Below, one piece after another: positions 42,081-51,900 of a stretch of 64,000 nt of DNA. The position numbers and the translations under genes were made by a program. The stretch's first letter is position 1, and every line of letters begins with the position of its first letter. Below the pieces are notes generated by a model, which was not told the DNA's origin, searched no databases, and was given only the letters and a program-made list of their open reading frames with translations. Origin of the DNA: CAZWHE01 sp964633825 (lineage in GTDB: Bacteria > Planctomycetota > B15-G4 > CAYZWU01); contig CAZWHE010000002.1 in the NCBI GenBank assembly GCA_964633825.1, forward strand, positions 19,956 through 83,955. Reading direction: 5' to 3'.

Positions 42081-44429
42081 TCACTGTTTGGGGGCCTTCT
42101 TCCCTTCCACTTCGTTCAAAGCCTTGCGAAAGGAGAGGACGATGGGATTTTCGGGGGGCAGGTTTTTCTCGGCGAGGTCAAGGCCTTCTTTCAACAGGGT
42201 TCCGGCTTCGTCGAGCCGGCCACGGCCGTAAAGCAGTTTCGCCAGGTTGCGCATCATCAGAAGCGTATCGCGGTGTTCGTCTCCCAGGATTCGGCGTTGA
42301 ATATCGAGCGCTTTTCGGAAGAGCTCCTCCGCCTCGGCGAGCTCACCCTTGGTCTTGAGCAGTTCCGCCAGGTTGTACATCACCAGAAGCATGTCCGAGT
42401 GTTCGTCTCCCAGAACGCGGTGCTGGATCTCGAGCGTTTCTCGAAGGAGCTGCTCCGCTTCGGGAAGCCGGTCCTGTTTGTACAGCACGAGACCGAGGTT
42501 GGCTATCGATGTGATGGTATCGGGATGTTCTTCGCCCAGGAGGCGGCGGCGGGCCTCCAGGACTTCGCGCAGAAAAACCTCGGCTTCGGAGAACAATCCC
42601 TTTCTTATCTGCACCAAGGCGAGGTTGCTCAGCGACGTGAGCGTGTCCGGGTCCTCCCTGCCCAGAGCCCGGCGGCGAATCTCGAGGACCTTGCGGTAAA
42701 TCGGTTCGGCCTCGGAGATCCTGCCCTGGGTCCTGAGCGCATTGGCGATGTTGTTCATCGTGGTCAGCGTGTCGGGGTGCTCCTCTCCCAGAACGGACCG
42801 CTGAATGCCAAGGGCGCGGCGATAGAGCCCTTCGGCATCGGAATAGAGGCTCTGTTTCCGCAGCACCATGCCGAGGTCGTTCATCGATTGGAGCGTATCG
42901 GGATGCTCCTCTCCCAGCTCACGAGCGCGAATTTCCAATGCCGCCTTGTGCCGGCGTCCGGCTTCATCGTACAAGCCGAGCCTGTAATAGGTACTGCCGA
43001 TCGTCCTCAGCAAAAAAGCCTGGATTTCGGGCTCATCGGGAAAAGCGGTATCGATCTCGGCGGCGGCTTTCCCCAGAACATCGACGACCTTCACCTCCCG
43101 GCCGTCTTCGCCGGGATCGGGAGAGGAGAACATGGTCTCGAGAAACTCATTGACCATATTGGCTTTCTTTGCTTCCGTCTCCGCCTCGTCTCTCTCCCCC
43201 CTTATCTGGATGATATACCAGGGTATGGACAGAATCAGAGCGCCCACGGCCAGAAGGGTGACGGTCAGGGCGGCGCTCAGGGCGGGATTGCGTCTAACCC
43301 GCTTCCACAGCCGGCCGGCGGCGCCGATCGGCCTGGCGTGGATCATTTCACCCTGGAGGAGCCGGTCGATGTCATCGGCGAAATCGGCCATGGTCGGGTA
43401 ACGCCGGCCGGGATCCTTTTCCAGGGCGGTGAGGATCACCGTTTCCAGATCGCGGGAGATGGCCCTGTTCAAGCGTCGCGGCGGCGCAGGATCCCTTTCC
43501 AGGATCTGGCGGAACACCTGCTCGTAGGTCTCTCCCTCGAAGGGCACGCGGCCCGTGACGGCTTCGTACAGCGTCACCCCGAGAGCGTACACATCGGTGC
43601 GCGCGTCGATGGTGCGCGCCTTGGCGTCGACCTGTTCCGGCGCGGCATAGTGCGGTGTGCCGCGGAACTCGCCGGTGAGCGTCATCTTCGACAGCTTCAT
43701 GTTTCGCGCAACACCGAAGTCCATGAGCTTGACCCGGTCCTCGGGATCGATCCGGATATTCGTGGGCTTCACGTCCCGGTGAATGATTCCCGCCTGATGA
43801 GCGGCGGCGAGAGCCCGGGCGATCTCGCGGATCCAGGCCAGCGACCTGGAAGGGGCGATCCGCTCCCCTCGGGACGCCGCTTCGGCCAACACCTCGTTCA
43901 GGTCTTGTCCGGGCACGAGCTCCATGGCGAAGTAGCGGACTCCCTTCTCCTCGCCGCTGCCGAAGAGGGTGACGATGTTGGGATGCCGCAGCTTGGAGAC
44001 CGCCTCGATTTCACGCCAGAACCGTTTTTCCGCTTCGAACGACGCCGCCTGGTCCGTGCGCAGAACCTTTAAAGCCACCTGTCGGCCGAGCCGCTCCTGG
44101 ACGGCCAGATAGACCACGCCCATGCCGCCTTTCCCCAACCGCCGGATCAGCCGGAATTCGCCCAAGCGCTCGAAAGGCAGGCCCGGCTCCGCTTCCAGAC
44201 CAGAGTTGCCGGCGCTGTCGCTTTTCTCGGACTCAACGAAGGATCTCCAGGCGGGCTGCTCGAACAGCCTGGAAGCTTCGGCCCCGGCGGAAAGGAGGGA
44301 GGCGACTTTTTCCTTCAATTCCGGATCATTGGCGCAGGCTTCGTCCAGGTATGCCCGTCGCTCCTCGGGATCGCGCTCCAGCGCCGCCTGATAGAGGGCC
44401 CGAACCTTGTTGATTTTTTCCGATTCCAC
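42081..44429 (-). CDS. Transmembrane Ser/Thr protein kinase with TPR tail
   Basis: A 782-residue PknB-like kinase. I start at GTG 44429, which has AGGGGGA upstream and removes a non-family N-terminus. The kinase domain (about 90-360) has RLIRRLGKGGMGVVYLA, VALKVL, IIHRDVKPTNIRI, KLMDFGVAR and GTPHYAAPEQ, so it should be active. A single membrane helix follows (ALTVTLLAVGALILSIPWYI). The outer part carries seven 42-residue TPR repeats of the kinesin-light-chain type (LGEEHPDTLTTMNNIANALR). The N-terminal 60 residues are the helical segment typical of acidobacterial/planctomycete kinases. Unlike the two other kinases here it has no adjacent sigma gene. Confidence 0.93.
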   Translation of the reverse strand: MESEKINKVRALYQAALERDPEERRAYLDEACANDPELKEKVASLLSAGAEASRLFEQPAWRSFVESEKSDSAGNSGLEAEPGLPFERLGEFRLIRRLGKGGMGVVYLAVQERLGRQVALKVLRTDQAASFEAEKRFWREIEAVSKLRHPNIVTLFGSGEEKGVRYFAMELVPGQDLNEVLAEAASRGERIAPSRSLAWIREIARALAAAHQAGIIHRDVKPTNIRIDPEDRVKLMDFGVARNMKLSKMTLTGEFRGTPHYAAPEQVDAKARTIDARTDVYALGVTLYEAVTGRVPFEGETYEQVFRQILERDPAPPRRLNRAISRDLETVILTALEKDPGRRYPTMADFADDIDRLLQGEMIHARPIGAAGRLWKRVRRNPALSAALTVTLLAVGALILSIPWYIIQIRGERDEAETEAKKANMVNEFLETMFSSPDPGEDGREVKVVDVLGKAAAEIDTAFPDEPEIQAFLLRTIGSTYYRLGLYDEAGRRHKAALEIRARELGEEHPDTLQSMNDLGMVLRKQSLYSDAEGLYRRALGIQRSVLGEEHPDTLTTMNNIANALRTQGRISEAEPIYRKVLEIRRRALGREDPDTLTSLSNLALVQIRKGLFSEAEVFLREVLEARRRLLGEEHPDTITSIANLGLVLYKQDRLPEAEQLLRETLEIQHRVLGDEHSDMLLVMYNLAELLKTKGELAEAEELFRKALDIQRRILGDEHRDTLLMMRNLAKLLYGRGRLDEAGTLLKEGLDLAEKNLPPENPIVLSFRKALNEVEGKKAPKQ

Positions 44430-44607
44430 TGCTGTCCCCCTACGATTCAACCCGCTTTCGGCGGTATTGCACACACCTGGAAGAAACATCATAGTAGAAG
44501 AAAAGGCTCAAGAAAATCGGAAACCCCGCAGCAGGGAGATCCGCTGCAGGACGACTTTTGATATCATTCCGGTTTCTGGCAATGCCTCTCGTAATCGGGA
44601 CGGGTCC

Positions 44608-45792
44608 ATGGCTGAAGAACCTTTGTCTTCCCACATGATCATGCACGTCGACATGGACGCTTTTTTCGCCGCCGTCGAGAAGCACGACAATCCCGACCTC
44701 GAAGGCCGGCCCGTGATCGTCGGCGCCCGGCCCGGTTCTCGCGGTGTCGTGGCCGCGTGCAGCTACGAAGCGCGCCGCTTCGGCCTCCACTCGGCCATGC
44801 CGATCTCGACGGCATACAAGCTCTGTCCCCACGGGGTGTACATCCGCCCCAGAATGAAACGCTATGCCCATGTGTCGCGCCGCGTGATGGCGGCGCTGGC
44901 CATGGTCTCGCCCCATGTGGAGCCCACGTCGATCGACGAGGCTTTCGTCGACGTCACCGGCCTCGACCGCCACTCCGGGGGGCTCGAGGAAACGGGGCGC
45001 CGCACCAAGGACGCTGTCTTCAAGGAGACGGGACTCACCTGCTCGGTCGGCATCGGGCCCAACCGCCTGATCGCCAAGATCGCTTCCGACTTCGAAAAAC
45101 CGGATGGCCTGACCGTTGTCCGGCCCGGGGCTGTTCTCGATTTCCTCGCCCCGCTGAGCGTTTCCGTCCTGCGCGGCGTGGGAAAAAAGCTCGGGCAACA
45201 GCTCGAAGGCGCCGGCATCCGCACCGTGCTCGATCTGCGGAAACGGACAGAGCCGGAACTGGCCCGCCGATTCGGCGCCGCTGCCGGCAAAAAGCTTTTC
45301 GCCCAGGCGCGCGGAATCGCCTCGGATCTGGTGGGAGGTACGGGGACCCGGAAATCGATTTCAAAGGAAACCACCTTCAACGAGGACGTGAGGGACCGCG
45401 ACGTGGTCCGCGAAACGATGCGGTCCCAGGCCACCGCCGTCGGCTCCATTGCGCGGCGGGAAGGGACGGCGGGCCGCACCGTCAATGTCAAGATCCGGCT
45501 CGCCGGATTCGAAACGCACACGCGCAGCAGGACGTTCGAAAAAGCGACCAACCTGGACGGCGAGATCTTCAGGCAGGGATGGACGCTCTACCAAAAGAGC
45601 GGCTTCACGAACCGGCCCGTGCGCCTCATCGGCATCGGGATCTCCAACCTCGAAAAAAAGAGCCAGCTCGAGCTCTTTTCCGAAAAGAGCGATAAAGAGA
45701 GGCGGCTGGCCGAAGCCAAGGACAGGATCGTGGCCCGCTTCGGGAAGAACGCCGTGGGGCTCAGGTCTCCGCGCCGCGACCCGCTCACCTGA
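44608..45792 (+). CDS. dinB: DNA polymerase IV
   Basis: A 394-residue Y-family translesion polymerase. The catalytic motifs are complete: MHVDMDAFFAAVE near the N-terminus, ACSYEARRFGLHSAMP, and SIDEAFVDVTG with the Asp-Glu pair. Thumb and little-finger sequences follow (SVGIGPNRLIAKIASDFEKPDGL, KETTFNEDV). The C-terminal SQLELFSE resembles the clamp-binding peptide QxxLF. ATG 44608 is chosen; an alternative ATG lies eight codons downstream. It is divergent from the kinase, with 178 bases between them; I see no LexA-type box there. Confidence 0.95.
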   Translation: MAEEPLSSHMIMHVDMDAFFAAVEKHDNPDLEGRPVIVGARPGSRGVVAACSYEARRFGLHSAMPISTAYKLCPHGVYIRPRMKRYAHVSRRVMAALAMVSPHVEPTSIDEAFVDVTGLDRHSGGLEETGRRTKDAVFKETGLTCSVGIGPNRLIAKIASDFEKPDGLTVVRPGAVLDFLAPLSVSVLRGVGKKLGQQLEGAGIRTVLDLRKRTEPELARRFGAAAGKKLFAQARGIASDLVGGTGTRKSISKETTFNEDVRDRDVVRETMRSQATAVGSIARREGTAGRTVNVKIRLAGFETHTRSRTFEKATNLDGEIFRQGWTLYQKSGFTNRPVRLIGIGISNLEKKSQLELFSEKSDKERRLAEAKDRIVARFGKNAVGLRSPRRDPLT

Positions 45793-47026
45793 TATAGCCG
45801 AGGGAACGGAGGTGCTCTTCTATCTGCCTGTCCGCCGGGGATTTTAAAGCCTCCCCTTCCCCGGAAAGCGATCCCTTCTCTTCATAGGTCGAGACGAAGG
45901 TCTCCCTGCGGGCGCTCAAGAATTCCTCGTCAAAGGCGTTTTTCAGAATCCGTCCGTCCATGTCTTCCGCAACGGGAAGGCCGAGGCAATAGAGGAGCGT
46001 TGGTGTGATATCGAGCACGCCCGCCTCGATCGAGGTGCCTTTCCTGACACCCGGCCCCTTGATGAGGAGGAGGCCCTCACCGCGGTGCTCGCCCGAAGGA
46101 GCGGGCTTCCCCTCGTACTCCATCCCCTTCATGCCGTGATCGGAGAGAACGATCAGCAGGGTGTCGTCCCCGGCGAATTCCATGTATTTTCCGAGCAGCC
46201 CGTCGATGGTGCGATAACTCCCCTCGAGCACGCCGCCGAAAAGCTCCTATTCCGCCTCGGGCCATGGGTCGGCATCGCGGAAGGGGCTTCCGGGATCGTA
46301 ATACTTCCAGAACCGGTGGCCGCACACATCGGTCACGGCAAAATAAACGGCCGAGACCCGGGGGTCGTACTTCTCCAAAAGATAGAGCCCCATGTGGGAG
46401 TACGCTTCGTCGGCGGACACGATCCAGCGAAGATCGTCGAGGAGAACGGCCGCATCGCGGGAAGGGAATGTCTTTCTCGATGGTGCCTTTTTTGGGAGTG
46501 CCCGCCGCAACGCCGGCGGACTTGGACGAGCTCTTCTTGTCGTGAACAAATGGGAGGTAGGACGAGACCATGTATCCGTTGACCTCCTCCACGGGCCACG
46601 TGACGAGCTACCCCACGATTCCGACGGGAATGCCCTGCTCGGAGAGGATGTTCCAGAAAGCCTTCACCCTTCTCAGGTTTCTCGTCACCGGAATTCTTCT
46701 GTCGTCAATCCGATCGACGACGAAGTCGAAAATGCCGTGCTTCTCCCTCCTCTTTCCCGTGGCGATGCTGGTCCAGATGAGGGGCGAGCGGAGAGGGGTT
46801 TGGATTTGCATGCGGGCTCTCACGCCCGATTTCCGGAGCTCGGCGAAGTGGGGAAGCTCCCCCGCTCGATCAGGGAATCGACGACGTTCCAGTCCGCGCC
46901 GTCCACTCCGATGATCATCACCCTTGTCTTGGAGAGGACGGATTCTTTCTCCCCGCAGGAAAGCAAAACAAGAATCGGGATGATAAGGATCCTATTGATC
47001 ACGCATTTCTCCGCGGTGTCCGGCAT
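45785..47026 (-). pseudogene. Alkaline-phosphatase-family (type I phosphodiesterase) lipoprotein gene, multiply disrupted
   Basis: Leftward remnants add up to one gene: a lipoprotein-like N-terminus (ILIIPILVLLSCGEKE) with VMIIGVDGADWNVVDSL, then TPLRSPLIWTSIATGKRREKHGI, then VEEVNGYMVSSYLPF, then YDPRVSAVYFAVTDVCGHRFWKYY, then LIVLSDHGMKGM and a normal C-terminus RSLGYIR. It is broken by a one-base loss in a G-run near 46868, an amber codon at 46608-46610 (Trp TGG to TAG), a frame change near 46470, and an amber at 46247-46249. The family (PF01663-like metal-dependent phosphohydrolase) is clear; the gene is dead unless these are sequence errors. Confidence 0.85.
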
Positions 47027-47299
47027 GTCTCTTGATCAGATCATGGTTTATCGAACCGTGAGAAACAAGTCTTTGGGCGTCTGTGCCGGAGTCGGTGCAG
47101 CGGTTTGTACAGTCCCAAATTTTCTACAACAGTTTTGTTGTAAAACCATATTGTCTTATTCTCACCGACTTTCAACATCGACCATGGTCCGCCGACCGCC
47201 CCATCCCAAAAAGCGGGAGCCGGAATCCATTTCCCGACCCCCGCTTGCGGGTTGAAACCGGTCATGCGATCATAAACCGGTCAAGGAATCGCACTGACA
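47027..47299. other. Intergenic stretch without a supported gene
   Basis: The 273 bases between the broken phosphatase gene and the next gene are AT-richer than average and contain a small hairpin, TTACAAC-like arms around a TTTTG loop near 47125-47145. A 74-codon leftward frame (47041-47265) has plausible composition but no ribosome-binding site or recognisable family, so I do not call it. Confidence 0.5.
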
Positions 47300-48601
47300 T
47301 CACGGGAAAAGAATATATCCCACAAAGCCCGTGTTCTGGTCGTCGTAGACGATAATGTTCTTTTCGAGGCTGTCGCCCGAGTCGCAAAATCCGGCCACCC
47401 CCGTGGAGGTGAAAGCCCCTGTTTTCGTGTCGTAGTAGCAGACGATGTGGTCGCCGGGAAAGCCGTTCCCGTTCAGTTCGGTGCCCTGGGCCGGAGCGAG
47501 CGAGAAGCCGAGGTAGATCTCCTCCAGATCGAAGGCGATGTAGCGCCCCTTGATCGTGGGTGTGGAGGTGATGGGAAGCATGGGCCGCGTCCAGGTCCAG
47601 AGATTGACGTCGAAAATCTGGAGAACGAGATCGATCGTGTCCATGTCGGAATCGGCGTCAAGAGGACCGTCGTCATCGTTCTCGTCGAACCCGTAAGCCA
47701 CGCCGTTCCCGTCGATCGTCGGCTTGATGCAGTCTCTTGTGGTGAAGGTGTTCATCCCCGTGCTGATCGTGTGGTAACGGAGAATGTAATCGGTCAGGTC
47801 TCCATCTCCATTCAGGTCGGGGGGATTGGGAACAAAGGGCTCGGTCGCCCCGGCGCCGTTCCAGCAATAGGTTTCCCACGTGGAAAAGGCGATGGTGTCC
47901 CCTGATACGGAGGGGCTGAATCCGGCCGCCCAGGTCGAGGTGGTGACACCGGTGGAAATTGTGTGATAGCGGACCACGGGGTCCTGCATGTCGAGGTCGC
48001 CGTTGAGGTCGGTGCCCGGCAGAGGACCGACGCTCGATTCCCACGTGTAGAAGGCGATGACATCCCCGTCGATGTCGGGATAGCGGCCGTCAACGAGCGT
48101 GTCCGTCGTGGTTCCCGTGGAAATATCGTGGTAGGCGATCAGGTCGTCCTGGAAATCTCCGTCGGAATTCCAGTCAATGTTCATCCCGCCGTTTTGCTCC
48201 CAGCGGACAAAGGCGAAGAGATTGTTCGATCCCTTCGAAATGCTCGGGTAGAGCCCCTCCTCGCTCGTGTTGACGAGAACCCCGGTCGCGAGATCCCAGT
48301 ACTGGATGACGTACATCCCCGGGGTGATGAAGGTGTCGCCGTTGAGATCCATGTTGGCCGCCCCTTCGTCGGTGTGGAAAACGATCACCTTCCTGTCCGT
48401 GGCCGGAAACTGACCCGGCACATTGGTGCTGAACACCTTGATCCCCGTGCGCGGGACCTGGAATGGAAGGTTGTCGAATGAGCCCTCCTTGCCGGCCGAC
48501 CAGGACTGGGCACCGCCCGCGGCTTGGATGCTGCCCGCGACCGCCGCGAAAAGGAGAAGCCCGACCGCCGCAACCGCGATGCTCAAATATTTCGTATTCA
48601 T
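47300..48601 (-). CDS. Secreted repeat protein with calcium-binding-type loops
   Basis: A 433-residue exported protein with signal peptide LSIAVAAVGLLLFAAVAGSIQA. The mature part is built of about six repeats, each with a DLNGDGDLTDYILRYHTIST-like Asp/Asn/Gly loop resembling EF-hand or dockerin calcium sites followed by beta strands (VIAFYTWES, TIAFSTWET). The pattern recalls TolB-type propeller blades. No catalytic motif is visible, and I cannot assign a family. GAGGAGG precedes ATG 48601. Upstream lies the inverted-repeat element at 48734-48967. Confidence 0.8.
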   Translation of the reverse strand: MNTKYLSIAVAAVGLLLFAAVAGSIQAAGGAQSWSAGKEGSFDNLPFQVPRTGIKVFSTNVPGQFPATDRKVIVFHTDEGAANMDLNGDTFITPGMYVIQYWDLATGVLVNTSEEGLYPSISKGSNNLFAFVRWEQNGGMNIDWNSDGDFQDDLIAYHDISTGTTTDTLVDGRYPDIDGDVIAFYTWESSVGPLPGTDLNGDLDMQDPVVRYHTISTGVTTSTWAAGFSPSVSGDTIAFSTWETYCWNGAGATEPFVPNPPDLNGDGDLTDYILRYHTISTGMNTFTTRDCIKPTIDGNGVAYGFDENDDDGPLDADSDMDTIDLVLQIFDVNLWTWTRPMLPITSTPTIKGRYIAFDLEEIYLGFSLAPAQGTELNGNGFPGDHIVCYYDTKTGAFTSTGVAGFCDSGDSLEKNIIVYDDQNTGFVGYILFP

Positions 48602-48733
48602 GATGAACCTCCTCTTAAAAACAAAGGATCAAAAACGCAAGCTCTCTACAAGCACCGGGCACGGCCGTAAAAAAGCTTTCACGAAAAAACGAAAAAAATG
48701 TGAGGAGACGGAGGGGAGTCGGTGGGGACATAA

Positions 48734-48967
48734 AACGTATTAACCGGAACCGGTCCCAATCAGCCAAAAAACGGATGGGTTCTTTAAGGAACGTCTTGCC
48801 CGGGCCACGGGCCGGAGTGTTCTTTGCGCACCCCCCTTCAAGTGAGGCTTTGCGAGCGCGGGGGGTAAGCAAAGGACCTCCGAGCCCCCTTGTGGCCCGG
48901 GAGAACCGGTGCTTATCCCCTCCGTTTTTTGGCTGATTGGGGTGAGAACTGGCCCCGGATTAATCCG
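48734..48967. repeat. Long imperfect inverted-repeat (hairpin) element
   Basis: Perfect 21-base inverted arms lie at 48755-48775 and 48921-48941 (each arm reads CCCAATCAGC... outward to inward). Internally 48799-48808 (CCCGGGCCAC) pairs with 48892-48901, and TTTGC..ACCCCCC pairs with GGGGGGT..GCAAA around a loop near 48840-48860. The outer flanks are also related (ACGTATTAACCGG versus the complement of the right side, ACGGATTAATCCGG). The element fills most of a 358-base gene-free gap and its right edge contains the TAA stop of the CHAT gene. It encodes no protein. It may be a MITE-like element or a structured RNA. Confidence 0.8.
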
Positions 48968-51900
48968 TATTGTGTCCCCCTCCGTCTCCGATCAGGATAA
49001 AGGGAGCCCAGTGCTGAGGAGCAGGGTAATCACCCTGAAGAAGCTCGATTTTGGCCTGCCTGAGTGATTCGGCTTTATCGAGCCCTTTCGAAACGAGGTT
49101 CCGGTAAAAATTTTCCATGAGCCGGGCCGTCGAAGCGTCGTTCACGGCCCAGAGGGAAACGATGACGCTCCGCGCGCCGGCGTAGAGAAAGGCCCAGGGA
49201 AGGCCGATCACGCCTTCGCCCAGAACCCTCTTCCCCAGAGCAGTCCTGCACCCCGAGAGAACGACCAGGTCGGCTTTGATCTGAAGGCCGAGAACCTCGA
49301 TCATCATCAGGAGACCGTCCTCGTTTCCTTCGGGATCGGAAGCGAGCTGAAGCCCCGAGAGGCGCGGCTCCCGGGCATCGAAGATGCCGTGTGCAGCAAT
49401 GTGGACGATCCGATGCCCATCCATTGCGCCCGGCTGTTTCAGGACCTCTTCGGTGGCCGCCTCGTTCACGTAGAGGTCGCATCCGGGAAAGAGGGCGGCG
49501 ATCGTTTTCACCTCGCGGAGAGCGGCCGGGATCTCGCGGAGCTCCGGGCTTCGAAATTGATCGGCGGGAGTGTCGAGCAAGACCCGTCCGGGCGCCGGAT
49601 TGCCGAGAGCCAGAATGGGAAGAAGGTCCCGCATCTTCCCCTTCTCCCCATCGGAATCTCCTGCGAGCTCCACACAGACCGCCGCCGAGGGAGAGACGAC
49701 AAGGCGCTTCTCGAGAAGGAGAAACCGCATGCGGGAAAAGGCGGCGGGCTCTTTTTCGATGCGCGTCACAAGCGCTTCGAAGGGGAGAAGGGCCAGGATC
49801 CCGTCAGGCACGACGACAAGCGAGGGCCGGTCGAGGGCGGGATCGCCGAGAGCCGGAGCCACGAGCATCATGTAGAGCTCGTGCGAAACTTCCGCGAGCT
49901 CGGCAGGCGGAAACGCACCGGGCCGGGAATGCGACAGAAGCTGATGGAAATAGCGCACTCTTTTTTCGATCTCCTCCTTACCCGGAAGCACGAACATTCT
50001 GAAAGCCTTGTCGGACAAAGCGAACAGATAGGATCGATCCCGAGTGAGCTTGTATTCAAGGAGCAGGGTCTCGCCGTCGAGCGCCTTTTTTCGGATGCCG
50101 TCGATCTCGAACGACACGGCCCTATTGAGGGCGGCATAGGTCGGACTGGACAGGGCGATCTTCTCGCGGATCGCCTCGATTTCGTATTTGAGACGGGTGA
50201 CCGACTCCTCGGCCTTCCCGTGCTCGGGTGAAGAGGCGGGGAGGCTTCTCATCCTTCCCAGCTCGCGGCCCAGACCTTTAAGAAGCTTCTCCTCCTCTTC
50301 CAGCTCCCCGGGCCGAGCGTTCCGCGTCAACAGCCTCTTTTCCTCCCCGAGAACATCGAGCAGGGCCCGGCTCTTCCACTTCTCGATCCAGGCGAAGGCC
50401 CTCCGGGGGTATTCCGCTTTCGGGTTTTTCCCGTGAAGCTCGAAAAGGGAATGGAGATAGGGCGCCACAGCGTCCTCGACTTCGGATTGAAGCCCGATCT
50501 TCAGCCCTACAGCGGTCATTCCCGTCCCAACCGTTTCCAGAAGAGCGAAAGCATCCTCGCAGACCCGAACACAGGAAGCATAATCCCCCTTCGAATAATC
50601 CATGGAGGCCCGGCTCATCAGAGCTTCGGCCTCGTGGTGGACGGCTCCGCACTTCCGTGCCAGAGAGACGGCCCGCTCAAAGCGCTCACCCGCTTCCGCA
50701 AGCCGACCCCGGTTCCGGTCAAGGATTCCGAGAAGCCTCAGCACGCTGCAGATCCCGAGCTCATCCTCCAGGGTTTCATGAATAGCCAGGGATTGACCCA
50801 GAACCTTGCCGGCCTCATCGTACCTGCCCAGTCCGATGAGAACATGCCCCATCCCCTGCAGGGCCAGGGCTTCGCTCGCCTTGTCCCCCAGGGCACGCCA
50901 CATTTCGACGAGCTCTCCATAGGCCGCCAGGGATTCCGCGAGGTCACCCATGTGCCGGCGGCACGTGGCGATGTTGTGGAGGATATGGGTGATCTCCATG
51001 CTCGACGAGCTCCCCGTCTCGTCCAGGGTTCTTCTTGCACGAACAAAACAATCGAGGGCGCGGTCGTAATCATTGAGGATCCCGTAGATGATGCCGAGAT
51101 TGGCCCGCCTCGTGGCGGCATTGATCCTTCTGCCCGCTTCCTCATCCAATGCCAGGGAACGATGAAAATGGAGAAGGGCTTCCTGGTAGCGCCCCAGCTT
51201 GAGGCAGACGGCGCCCATGTTGTTCAGGCAGCTCGATTGTCCGTCCCATCTCTCGATGCGCTCGTAAACGGCGAGAGCGTTCTTGAACGCCTTCAAAGCG
51301 CTCTCGAACCGGCTCGAACCGTAGTCGAGCTCTCCATGGGTGGTCTGGATCTTGGCCTCGGTCACGGGATCGGCCAAACCTTCCGACAGGATCTCCACTC
51401 TTTCCAGGGCGGCAATCGCTTTGTCGTACTCGCCGCGAATGTGATAGTAATCCGACTCGACGAAATAGGTGTCGCATATCCCGGGAACGTTCTCTTCCAC
51501 CTCGAAGAGAAGTCGGGCTTCCCGGGCCAGGCCCAGCCACTCCTCGAGCCGCCCCAGCCGGTACTTCAGATTCGACAGATCCATGAGAGCCCGGGCCGTG
51601 CCGAACCGGTCACCGAGGCCTTTCACGAGCCGGCATGATTCCTCGAAGAGATGGGCGGCCCGTTTCAGCTCGCCCGCTTCCCGGGCGGCGAGGCCCTCGA
51701 TCCCGGCTGTTTTGGCGCGCCCTCTCTGTGCGATCTCTTCCCCTGTCCAGGAGACAAAAAGGCGATACCGCTCGCCGAGGACCCTGCTCCCCGAAATCCG
51801 TTCGTAGGAAAGCGCTACGGAACGGGCCGCTCGGAGTAGGATCCCGCTCCTCTCTTTCTCCTCTCTGAGCTCGGCGGTGACGTATGAGAGAAGAATGGTC

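Noticed and set aside
42240..43000. Regular repeat spacing that could suggest a CRISPR-like array
   Set aside because: The 126-bp period is exactly 42 codons and corresponds to TPR repeats; there are no short conserved repeats with unique spacers and no cas genes.
42045..44072. Plus-strand open frame of 675 codons opposite the TPR kinase
   Set aside because: Antisense shadow of the repeat-rich kinase gene; repeats mirror the TPR DNA periodicity and no ribosome site or family is seen.
47041..47265. 74-codon leftward frame with balanced composition
   Set aside because: No ribosome-binding site, no recognisable family and no conserved neighbour; recorded only as part of the intergenic region.
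48602..48733. Promoter for the secreted repeat protein gene
   Set aside because: The A-rich stretch upstream of 48601 lacks a convincing -35/-10 pair on the minus strand.
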